NCBI GenBank assembly: GCA_964505065.1
Contig: CAZDGF010000101.1
Coordinates: forward strand, 1 to 7,285
Length of the DNA stretch: 7,285 bases
Direction of reading: 5' to 3'
Source: JABMMZ01 sp964505065
GTDB lineage: Bacteria > Bacteroidota > Bacteroidia > NS11-12g > UBA955
Shown one piece after another: positions 1 to 5,998 of the stretch (position 1 is its first letter; each line of letters opens with the position of its first letter). Made by a program: the position numbers and the translations under genes. The notes under the pieces are model-generated. The model was not told the origin of the DNA, made no database searches, and saw nothing but the letters and a program-made list of their open reading frames with translations.

Positions 1-60
1 AAATTTTGCTTGTGCCTAATTACAAAATTAACACCGCTGCTGTCCCAAATATTTATAGCC

Positions 61-84
61 GATGTTGGAGTTATCTCCAACATC
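61..84. repeat. Perfect 10-bp hairpin, TTAT loop
   Basis: GATGTTGGAG and CTCCAACATC are exact reverse complements around a 4-nt loop (TTAT). No T-run follows on either strand, so it does not look like an intrinsic terminator. It shares its core TGTTGG...CCAACA and its loop with the hairpin at 128-151 read on the other strand, so the two are probably copies of one structured repeat. Function unknown. Confidence 0.7.
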
Positions 85-122
85 TTCTGTAAGGGTTGTT
101 CCGTTTTGTTTTTTTGGTGTTT

Positions 123-151
123 GAAAAATTGTTGGTCATAAGACCAACAAT
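123..151 (-). terminator. Putative intrinsic terminator for the 888-aa secreted protein gene
   Basis: Read on the minus strand, ATTGTTGGTC pairs perfectly with GACCAACAAT around a TTAT loop (stem and loop at 151-128). A short T-run ending in C follows at 127-123. This layout fits a rho-independent terminator for transcription coming from the gene that stops at 300, about 150 nt upstream in that direction. The stem is only moderately GC-rich and the distance is long. It could instead simply be a second copy of the structured repeat at 61-84. Confidence 0.45.
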
Positions 152-173
152 GGCAAAAATAAATACTCTCAAC

Positions 174-287
174 CACTTCTCGATACGAAAATTCCAAAGC
201 TAATTTTCTACTCGAAGTGACAATAGTATCTGTAATGTCGAGTAATTTTTGGCTTTGTCCCGCACGTGCGGGATTCCTACTCGAAGT
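174..287. repeat. Palindromic intergenic repeat-like segment
   Basis: The 11-mer CTACTCGAAGT occurs twice (208-218 and 277-287). Its inverted core TCGAGTA lies at 238-244, and a perfect 16-bp palindrome TCCCGCACGTGCGGGA at 258-273. CACTTC (174-179) with AAAATT (188-193) is also inverted against AATTTT (202-207) with GAAGTG (214-219). Such dense self-complementarity downstream of a gene resembles a dispersed REP- or MITE-type element, but no other full copy lies in this window to prove dispersal. The GC palindrome is not followed by a T-run on either strand. The rest of 1-299 shows no convincing gene. Confidence 0.45.
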
Positions 288-299
288 AGCAGCAGAATA

Positions 300-2966
300 C
301 TAATGAAGCAAATGCAATGTGCCTTTATAGCTATAGGTTTGTAGTTTTTTGCTGCGCACTTTTAGTATGTACATATACACCCCATCTTCGCATAGCTGCT
401 GTTTGTAATGCCCATTCCAAGCGCAGTTGCCCGCACATTTGTATAGCAACTCGCCCCAGCGGCTGTATATTTCCATTTCTACATTGTGCGCACCTGCAAT
501 ATAGGGCGCCCATACATTGTTTACCCCATCTGCATTGGGGCTAAAGGCATTGGGCAACATTACATTAAACTCTTGGTTTACTACCAATGTTTTTACCAAT
601 GTATCATTGCAATTGCGCTGCCCATAGGCTATAAGCCTTGCGCTAAAGCTGCCTGCTTGTTTTAAAGTATGTATGGGCGAATTGGCGGTATAAAAACTAC
701 TATCGCTAATAGCCCAAGTATAGGCTATGGCATTGGTACTTTGGTTTATAAACTGCACCTCTCTATCGCCAATGTCTATTATGGCTGGGTTTATATAAAA
801 TTGGGCTACGGCTGTTTGCCATACTCTTACTGTATCTGTATAGGTTTTGCATATTTTGCCATTGGGCAAGCGCATATTTACGGCTATGGTATATTTGCCT
901 GCTTGGGCAAAGGTATGCGGTATATTGCCCTCTGCCTTGCTGGCTTCGGAGGGGGTGTTGTATAAGTTATTTGCCCCAATAAGCCATTGCCACACAAAGG
1001 GGCTATGGGCATTGGCTGTGCCTACGGTTGTAGGGTGTATTAGCGTATTGGCAAGGGGCGAGCAGCCATTGTGCAATGCCAATATTAGGCTATCTGCTAC
1101 TATGGGAGCTACATATAGCCTATATGTAGCCACAATGGGGGCTGCGCAATAGGCTGAGGCTTGCATAAATATGGTTTTATTGGCAGGGGCTATAATGTTT
1201 AAGGTATTGGCATTGCCAAGTGTGGCGGCTGTGGCACTATCTTTCCAAGTGTATTGTATGGCTGCGCTGCCATTATATTGTACGCTGCTTTGTAGGCTTA
1301 TGCTTTGGTTTTGGCAAAGGTATAGGCTGCTGCTGGGGGCTGCGGCTTGCAGTTGGTATTTTATAAGGGTAAAATATAGGGTATCGTTAAAGCTGCATTT
1401 TTGCAGTGCTATAATGCGGTATTGGTTGGCAGCTTGGCTAAAGGGTATGCTAAAGGTTATATTGCTTATAGCTGTAAGGCTATCTATACGCATATAGCTA
1501 CCGTTTTGCATTTTGTATAGTACAAATTTTATGGCAGAGGCAAGGGTATTATGGGTAATATTTACAGGCAAATTATAGGCTGTATTATAGCATACGGTAT
1601 CTTGGCTTTTGGGTGTGCTTATGCCAAATTGTTTTTTGGTGGGTATGCAATCGTCTTGACAAAGGGTGGTAAGGGTGTAATCTGCATTATTAACTAAAGT
1701 ATTTTGATTGCCAAAAGTAGGATAACTTGCAATACTTAATGTAGGTTTGCTTGATGAAGGCACAGTACTTGAAACCATTGAAGTAGAAACCTTTTTTATG
1801 CAATTACTTTTACTTAAATTAAAAGTACCATATAATAATTTAGAATTGTTTAAATTGCTATTATTGGCATAATACGAGGAAGCTATCATATCGCCATATT
1901 TATCAAAATCTATAAAACCAACACCTGTAGAATTTGCGCCATAATCTATGTCTTTAAAAATATAAGTATTGCATTTGGTTAAATCATTTACATCTATTTC
2001 TTCAATAAAAACATTGTTGTTGCCAGAATTTGAATAAGCACCTCCAAGTAATATTTTTTCTGTAGTTTCATTGTAAGCAATTGAAATACCTCTTGCACCA
2101 TTGCCTATATCGTATAATTGAATTTTATCTATAACATTTGTTTGTGTATTATACACAACTACCCCTTGCCTATCTATGCCACTACCATTTACAATTGTTG
2201 CAAATGCTATATAATTTGTACCTTTAATAGATACAGAGCCATCAAAACCACCATTTGAAGCCCCATTTGAAGAAATATCATACTTAATTGTATTTATTGA
2301 ATTACCATTTGAGGCATCGAGGCGGATAAATCCATGGTCGAAATTGCCTGATTTAAAATGACCACCTATTAAAATATCGCCATTGTTTACCTCTGAAATA
2401 GCATAAACCAATTCTTGTTGATTATCAATATCCAATTCTTTACACCAATCTATTGTGCCATTACTTTTTATTCTTGCAACAATATGCTTATCGGGGTAAT
2501 TTATTGTACCTGCAACTATATAATCATCTGAAAAGGATTTACCCATTTGATAAATTCTAAAAAATCTATCAGAGTTTGAGCCATTTTTGCAAAAAACACT
2601 TTTAGTAAATATTACATTTCCATTGCTTCCATTTACCTTTAATACAAAAGATGAAATACCTATTACTGCACCAACTATTACAAAATTATTATCTCTATCT
2701 ACAATAAAACTATGCGCTCTATTTTGCGAATTATACGCAACACTATATCTTTTGCTCCAAATAATATTTTGATTGATACCAATTTTTGTAATTATAACTT
2801 CGCTACTTGAACCATTGAGTTTATTTGCTACTAAAACATTGCTATTGCTATCTATATTTTTATAGCCTACTGTTTGACAATTTTGTTCAAATGTTAATTG
2901 AATTGTAGAATTTTGAGCATATAGATTACCCAAACTAAATAACAATATGATAAAAAATACCCTCAA
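300..2966 (-). CDS. Secreted propeller/PKD protein with type IX secretion C-terminal domain
   Basis: An 888-aa protein probably exported by Sec and then moved across the outer membrane by the type IX system. Residues 1-17 are a signal peptide (hydrophobic core FFIILLF, likely cleavage after LYA). Residues about 40-390 contain seven spaced hydrophobic strands near 43, 94, 148, 197, 252, 304 and 359 (for example DILIGGH, KILLGGA), each followed by a phrase like the SNGTIDW at 168-174; this suggests a seven-bladed propeller. Residues about 630-800 look like two PKD-type domains (FAQAGKYTIAV; LKQAGSFSARL). Residues 800-888 are a CHU_C / gliding-motility C-terminal domain, with LPNAFSPNADGVNN, IYSRWGELLY and DGVYMYILKV. 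The start is TTG, as no ATG or GTG lies in any usable upstream position, and no Shine-Dalgarno is visible. Base composition changes sharply near codon 440, between the propeller and the C-terminal half. The exact ligand or enzyme role is unknown; a surface or adhesin-like role is inference. Confidence 0.93.
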   Translation of the reverse strand: MRVFFIILLFSLGNLYAQNSTIQLTFEQNCQTVGYKNIDSNSNVLVANKLNGSSSEVIITKIGINQNIIWSKRYSVAYNSQNRAHSFIVDRDNNFVIVGAVIGISSFVLKVNGSNGNVIFTKSVFCKNGSNSDRFFRIYQMGKSFSDDYIVAGTINYPDKHIVARIKSNGTIDWCKELDIDNQQELVYAISEVNNGDILIGGHFKSGNFDHGFIRLDASNGNSINTIKYDISSNGASNGGFDGSVSIKGTNYIAFATIVNGSGIDRQGVVVYNTQTNVIDKIQLYDIGNGARGISIAYNETTEKILLGGAYSNSGNNNVFIEEIDVNDLTKCNTYIFKDIDYGANSTGVGFIDFDKYGDMIASSYYANNSNLNNSKLLYGTFNLSKSNCIKKVSTSMVSSTVPSSSKPTLSIASYPTFGNQNTLVNNADYTLTTLCQDDCIPTKKQFGISTPKSQDTVCYNTAYNLPVNITHNTLASAIKFVLYKMQNGSYMRIDSLTAISNITFSIPFSQAANQYRIIALQKCSFNDTLYFTLIKYQLQAAAPSSSLYLCQNQSISLQSSVQYNGSAAIQYTWKDSATAATLGNANTLNIIAPANKTIFMQASAYCAAPIVATYRLYVAPIVADSLILALHNGCSPLANTLIHPTTVGTANAHSPFVWQWLIGANNLYNTPSEASKAEGNIPHTFAQAGKYTIAVNMRLPNGKICKTYTDTVRVWQTAVAQFYINPAIIDIGDREVQFINQSTNAIAYTWAISDSSFYTANSPIHTLKQAGSFSARLIAYGQRNCNDTLVKTLVVNQEFNVMLPNAFSPNADGVNNVWAPYIAGAHNVEMEIYSRWGELLYKCAGNCAWNGHYKQQLCEDGVYMYILKVRSKKLQTYSYKGTLHLLH

Positions 2967-2973
2967 AGTGAAG

Positions 2974-3004
2974 CAAATATAATATAATTGAATTGTATTT
3001 CAAA
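2974..3004 (-). promoter_or_regulatory. Bacteroidota-type promoter of the 888-aa secreted protein gene
   Basis: On the minus strand TTTG (3004-3001) is followed after 19 nt by TATATTTG (2981-2974). This matches the -33 TTTG / -7 TAnnTTTG consensus known from Bacteroides and Flavobacterium. It is the only promoter in the window with both boxes at expected spacing. The element ends 7 nt before the TTG start, so the transcript would have almost no leader. Confidence 0.65.
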
Positions 3005-3031
3005 TTTTCAAAAACTCTAAAACATTTTAAT

Positions 3032-3039
3032 TATGTTTG
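3032..3039 (+). promoter_or_regulatory. Possible -7 element overlapping the first methyltransferase ATG
   Basis: TATGTTTG fits TAnnTTTG and contains the ATG at 3033. If real, transcription would begin close to the second in-frame ATG (3045), favouring that as the true start. No TTG lies at the right distance upstream, so the match may be chance. Confidence 0.25.
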
Positions 3040-3776
3040 CAATTATGGAAAGTATCAATCAATCAGTAAAAGAAAAATATGCTGCACAATATGAAACAAT
3101 GGATAACCAATGGCGATATTTAGGAGGAAAACAAAAATCTTCTAACATATTAAAATTGTGTAAAAACATTAAGATTGATAGCCATATTGATGTAGGGGCT
3201 GGCGATGGTTCTGTTATTGATTTTTTAGACAAAGCAAATTTTTCAAACAATATGTATGCGCTTGAAATTTCGGAATCTGGAATTAAAAAAATACAGGAAA
3301 GAAATTTACAATCACTCAAAGAAATAAAATTATTTGACGGATATACTATTCCACATAAAGACAAATCTTTTACTTTGGCTACTTGCAGCCATGTTATAGA
3401 ACATGTAGAACACCCTCGTACATTGTTGAGAGAGATTGCAAGAATTTCTGAATACCAATATTTTGAAGTGCCTATTGATTTTAGCTTTTTTGTAGATAAA
3501 AAAATTAAGCATTATCTCGATTATGGACATATTAATATATATACACCATCGTTATTTAAATTTTTATTAAAAAGTGAAGGATATGAAGTAATAGATGAAG
3601 ATTTTTTATTTACATCTGATGAAATATTAAAATTTCAATTTAAAAACAAACCTATGAAATATTGGAAACAAAAATTTAAAAACTTTATTGTTTCTCTTAC
3701 TCCCTACCAAAAAATAAAACCCTCTGCCTATTCGGTTTTGTGTAGGCATAGCGGGGGTGGGTTGCAGATATTGTAA
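3033..3776 (+). CDS. Class I SAM-dependent methyltransferase
   Basis: A 247-aa cytoplasmic enzyme of the Methyltransf_11/23 type. It has SAM-binding motif I DVGAGDGS (residues 53-60), the acidic end of strand 2 in YALEISESG (E78), and the post-motif region DKSFTLATCSHVIEHVEHP (110-128), whose HVIEHV pattern is common in this superfamily. The later GHINIYTPSLFKFLL (165-179) is also typical. The substrate cannot be read from sequence. Two starts are possible: ATG 3033, or ATG 3045 four codons later; a promoter-like box over the first favours the second, and no Shine-Dalgarno helps choose. The gene is divergent from the secreted protein, with a 66-nt gap. It is very AT-rich (12 of 60 bases GC at 3481-3540), but the last 18 or so codons (SAYSVLCRHSGGGLQIL) are visibly GC-richer. 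This may be a composition join or an altered C-terminus. Confidence 0.88.
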   Translation: MFAIMESINQSVKEKYAAQYETMDNQWRYLGGKQKSSNILKLCKNIKIDSHIDVGAGDGSVIDFLDKANFSNNMYALEISESGIKKIQERNLQSLKEIKLFDGYTIPHKDKSFTLATCSHVIEHVEHPRTLLREIARISEYQYFEVPIDFSFFVDKKIKHYLDYGHINIYTPSLFKFLLKSEGYEVIDEDFLFTSDEILKFQFKNKPMKYWKQKFKNFIVSLTPYQKIKPSAYSVLCRHSGGGLQIL

Positions 3777-3823
3777 AAAAAATGGGTGGTGCGGACACTA
3801 ACCATTGTGTTACAAATATATTT

Positions 3824-4138
3824 TTAATTTATGGCTTGCAAAAAATCAATTTTTTGCTCTACTATGGTTAATATTCTTTTTATTTCTTTGTGCCAATTAA
3901 TTTGCAAATCCAATTCTATATGTTTTATATTTAATAGTAAATTTCTGGTTTGTTTATTGGCTATTAACTCTTTGCCGCCAAAAGCCTCTGTGGCTAATAA
4001 TAGTTGACTATAATAGCTATTTTCTTCTGCTATGGTATTAAAAGTAAATTTTTGGTTTATTATTTTACTTAATGCCTCTTTTACTTCAATAAGTGGTTTT
4101 AATTTTATGCCATCTGCTCCTGTTATTTTTTGTTGCAT
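3824..4138 (-). CDS. Hypothetical 104-aa helical protein
   Basis: I do not recognise this protein. It begins MQQKITGADGIKLKPLIEVK and has no signal peptide or membrane segment. Almost the whole length reads as amphipathic helix, with Leu/Ile spacing such as LLLNIKHIELDLQINW followed by IKRILTIVEQKIDFLQ, so a small helical bundle or coiled coil is likely. It starts with ATG 58 nt after the stop of the 314-aa gene on the same strand. A two-gene transcript is plausible. A weak 7-of-8 match to TAnnTTTG (TATATTTA, 4171-4164) could also give it its own promoter. Its coding DNA is AT-rich, unlike the 314-aa gene. The arrangement hints at a shared job but gives no function. Confidence 0.7.
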   Translation of the reverse strand: MQQKITGADGIKLKPLIEVKEALSKIINQKFTFNTIAEENSYYSQLLLATEAFGGKELIANKQTRNLLLNIKHIELDLQINWHKEIKRILTIVEQKIDFLQAIN

Positions 4139-4196
4139 ATTATATAATTGTTCAAAAAAAAAGTAAATATACCAAAATTCCTAAATCTTACACCCC

Positions 4197-5141
4197 CTAT
4201 TTATCAAAACTCAATTTAAAGCTGCCTGCTTTTTCGGTGTCTATATTTTGCACCAATATAAAATTGCTGTTGGTATCGGCATTTAGGGTGCTGCTAAGGC
4301 GGGTGCTGCTTTTGCTTGGGTGTAATAATACATTTGTGCCTTGCATTTGGTTGGGCATATTGCTTAGCGATAGGGTTATTATGCTATTGCCTGTGTTGGT
4401 TATGCTTATTAGCCTTGAGGCTTTATATGGCAGCTCCTCTACCACCATTATTGCTGCGGGGGCTATATCTTCGTTATAATTTGGCTTTTTGCGCACAGCT
4501 ACTTTTTGTATATGGCGGGCTTTTTTATAGGTGGCATAAGCCGTTGGCAGCTGAAATTCTACAATGCTCATGGCTATATCTAAATTGCTTAAAAGTTCGC
4601 TTATAGTAGTATTCATTAGCTCGTTCATGGCTCTATTGGCGGCTGCTCGCTCGGTTATTTGCACATTTGGGGTATCTATGGCTTCTAAAAATAGGGCTGC
4701 TGCTGCGCTTAGGGTTGTAAAATCTGCCGCCACTATGCCAAAGGGGACAAGCTGGGCAAGGGCGGGCTGGGCTGTGCTGCTTAGGGTTTGGGCAAAGGTG
4801 TATAAATCTCCCGCCCGTTTGGCTTTTAGGGTGGCTATGGTTAAGCCAAAGCGTTCCACATCTGTTGTATTTCCATTTATTTGCGCCCACATGGTGTAGG
4901 CTGTGCTTATTTTAAGTATGGCAAATATTAGTTTTTCTTTTTTATCTTGCTTATCTGCGGTGTAGCCAGTTATATCTAAGCCTACTTGACCGCCAAGGGT
5001 TAGTATGGTGTTTATATTTGCAGTTAGTTGGGCATTAAATGTGCCTACAATGGGTATTATGGCAAGTTCGGCAGCATGATTGGCATAGTTTGTTTGCACC
5101 CTAATTAGCATACTTAGTTTATTTTCAAATAAATCTGTCAT
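4197..5141 (-). CDS. Hypothetical 314-aa helical protein with C-terminal beta domain
   Basis: I do not recognise a named family. From memory it resembles unnamed Bacteroidota proteins, often present as paralogues, that pair a long alpha-helical N-terminal part with a small beta domain. Residues about 1-213 are helical and alanine-rich, without a signal peptide. A basic stretch YKKARHIQKVAVRKKP (205-220) forms a linker. Residues about 228-314 alternate hydrophobic strands (RLISITNTGNSIITLSLS; FILVQNIDTEKAGSFKLSF), suggesting an Ig-like or carboxypeptidase-regulatory-like fold. The ATG at 5141 has a TATATTTG element 17 nt upstream. Coding DNA is GC-rich for this region (38 of 60 bases at 4741-4800), unlike the adjacent 104-aa gene and the methyltransferase. 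It heads a probable two-gene unit and is divergent from the Cro/C1-type regulator across the 21-bp repeat array. Function unknown. Confidence 0.85.
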   Translation of the reverse strand: MTDLFENKLSMLIRVQTNYANHAAELAIIPIVGTFNAQLTANINTILTLGGQVGLDITGYTADKQDKKEKLIFAILKISTAYTMWAQINGNTTDVERFGLTIATLKAKRAGDLYTFAQTLSSTAQPALAQLVPFGIVAADFTTLSAAAALFLEAIDTPNVQITERAAANRAMNELMNTTISELLSNLDIAMSIVEFQLPTAYATYKKARHIQKVAVRKKPNYNEDIAPAAIMVVEELPYKASRLISITNTGNSIITLSLSNMPNQMQGTNVLLHPSKSSTRLSSTLNADTNSNFILVQNIDTEKAGSFKLSFDK

Positions 5142-5158
5142 TTTATAATGTTAAAATG

Positions 5159-5166
5159 CAAATATA
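5159..5166 (-). promoter_or_regulatory. -7 element of the 314-aa gene promoter
   Basis: The minus strand reads TATATTTG, an exact TAnnTTTG match, ending 17 nt before the ATG at 5141. No TTG is visible at the -33 distance. That zone is instead occupied by the duplicated 21-bp block at 5170-5211. Confidence 0.55.
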
Positions 5167-5169
5167 TAA

Positions 5170-5211
5170 AATTATTAATTAAGAATAAAAAATGAATAAT
5201 TAAGAATTAAA
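5170..5211. repeat. Two tandem 21-bp copies containing AATTAAGAAT
   Basis: 5170-5190 and 5191-5211 match at 18 of 21 positions, with AATTAAGAAT at 5177 and 5198. The period equals that of the larger array at 5239-5469, although the unit sequence differs. The pair sits directly upstream of the -7 element of the 314-aa gene, where a bound protein could affect that promoter. Confidence 0.65.
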
Positions 5212-5238
5212 AACACAACATTCATTTTAAAAATACAA

Positions 5239-5469
5239 ATAGCTTTAATTTACATAAAATACATATTTTATAACCCAAAATACATATTTAATTACCTAAT
5301 TTACATATTTATATTTATAAAATACCTATTTATAAATGTATTTTACATATTATATTACCTATTTTATATATTTAACTTTTTGAAATACATAGTATAAATT
5401 TTAAAATACATAATTACTTACCTAAAATATTTATTTAATTACCCAAAATATATATTTATACCTATATTT
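5239..5469. repeat. Array of about eleven degenerate 21-bp repeats
   Basis: Units start at 5239, 5260, 5281, 5302, 5323, 5344, 5365, 5386, 5407, 5428 and 5449. The consensus is TACATATTT, AAT, TACC, TAAAA in that order (21 bp). Units at 5260, 5281, 5407 and 5428 match it at 18-19 of 21 positions; the others at 11-16. The second submotif TACC also keeps register, at 5293, 5356, 5419 and 5440 (AACC at 5272). The period is two helical turns, so sites would lie on one DNA face. The array fills the divergent promoter region and its last unit overlaps the regulator's TATATTTG. Likely operator array; an iteron-type origin is a less likely alternative because no Rep gene is seen. Confidence 0.85.
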
Positions 5470-5470
5470 G
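5463..5470 (+). promoter_or_regulatory. -7 element of the Cro/C1-type regulator, inside the last repeat
   Basis: TATATTTG matches TAnnTTTG exactly and ends 4 nt before the ATG at 5475. Seven of its eight bases belong to the last 21-bp unit. No TTG is seen at the -33 distance, so expression may need an activator or rest on the array. Confidence 0.55.
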
Positions 5471-5474
5471 CCTT

Positions 5475-5837
5475 ATGATTGTATTGTATATTAAAGAACT
5501 GATTGAAAAATTGGGCAGAAAGCCTAACGCAATGCTATTGAGCAAATTTAATATAAACTACCGAACAGCTGCCGACCTTATAGAAGGCAGTGCAAAAAGC
5601 ATAAAGCTGGATACTTTATATAAACTATGCGAAATGCTGCAATGCACCCCAAACGATTTGCTTACCATAAGCCCCCAAACGGCAACAATGCTGCCCCCAA
5701 AGCATCCTTTACTGGGCTTGCAAAAAACCACTTTTGCAGAAACGCCTTTGGATATGATAGCCACTTTTACCCCTACCGACCTGGACAATATTGCCCAACT
5801 GATAAAGGCATATAAGGAGGGAAAGGAGAATTTTTGA
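5475..5837 (+). CDS. Small Cro/C1-type (XRE-like) helix-turn-helix regulator
   Basis: A 120-aa protein. Residues 1-66 fit the Cro/C1-type HTH fold (HTH_26-like): MIVLYIKELIEKLG as helix 1, LLSKFNINYRTAADLIEG as the helix-turn-helix with its recognition helix, then SIKLDTLYKLCEMLQCTPNDLL, a standard ending of this domain. Residues 67-120 are a tail of unknown fold with a Pro/Thr-rich link (PQTATMLPPKHP) and a final helix DLDNIAQLIKAYKEG, perhaps for dimerisation. The ATG is chosen because the domain begins at once after it. There is no Shine-Dalgarno, and a TAnnTTTG box ends 4 nt before it. The 21-bp array runs right up to the gene, so self-regulation and control of the divergent 314-aa gene are plausible but inferred. 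It is convergent with the outer-membrane barrel gene. Confidence 0.85.
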   Translation: MIVLYIKELIEKLGRKPNAMLLSKFNINYRTAADLIEGSAKSIKLDTLYKLCEMLQCTPNDLLTISPQTATMLPPKHPLLGLQKTTFAETPLDMIATFTPTDLDNIAQLIKAYKEGKENF

Positions 5838-5853
5838 TTTTTAAAATTTTTGA

Positions 5854-5960
5854 TTTTTGATTTTCAATTGCCACGAATGCACTATTTTTTTTGATTTTGG
5901 ATTGCCCCCAGTTGAAACTGGGGGCAATGGATATTTGGCTATTTTTGATTTTTAATTGCC
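5854..5960 (+). repeat. Three copies of a 19-bp module (TTTTTGATTTTNRATTGCC-like)
   Basis: Copies lie at 5854-5872 (TTTTTGATTTTCAATTGCC), 5888-5906 (TTTTTGATTTTGGATTGCC) and 5942-5960 (TTTTTGATTTTTAATTGCC). They differ only at positions 12 and 13. The second and third lead straight into hairpins; the first runs into ACGAATGCAC without one. They are probably fragments of one intergenic repeat family. No gene is seen in 5838-6232. Confidence 0.7.
5901..5928. repeat. Perfect 12-bp hairpin, TGAA loop
   Basis: ATTGCCCCCAGT pairs exactly with ACTGGGGGCAAT around TGAA. It is a very stable stem between convergent genes, so it could stop transcription from either side, but no T-run follows directly on either strand. 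Its left arm begins in the second 19-bp module. Confidence 0.7.
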
Positions 5961-5978
5961 CCTTGCTAAAGCAAGGGG
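5959..5978. repeat. GC-rich hairpin, TAAA loop
   Basis: CCCCTTGC (5959-5966) pairs with GCAAGGGG (5971-5978) around TAAA; the loop-closing T and A could add one pair. It follows the third 19-bp module just as the 5901-5928 hairpin follows the second, with a different but still complementary stem. On the plus strand GCTTTAAATT follows, a weak terminator tail at best. Confidence 0.6.
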
Positions 5979-5998
5979 GCTTTAAATTCCCCAACTCC

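Noticed and set aside
1..138. Short open frames at the left edge (a plus frame to the stop at 139-141; minus frames such as ATG 83 to the edge)
   Set aside because: They run through perfect hairpins, lack a promoter or recognisable protein, and are too short to judge at the window edge.
317..1497. Several plus-strand open frames inside the 888-aa gene
   Set aside because: They overlap a strongly supported minus-strand gene with signal peptide and CHU_C domain; their translations are Cys/Tyr-rich and resemble no protein family.
3782..3807. Terminator hairpin after the methyltransferase (AATGG...CCATT)
   Set aside because: Only five outer pairs form, with a large unpaired interior and no adjoining T-run.
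4316..4899. Plus-strand open frames and a short minus frame inside the 314-aa gene
   Set aside because: Shadows caused by the GC- and Ala-codon-rich sequence of the real gene; no start context and no family likeness.
5239..5469. Plasmid-type iteron origin
   Set aside because: 21-bp spacing fits iterons, but no replication initiator gene or clear DnaA boxes are seen and the neighbours look chromosomal; kept only as an alternative.
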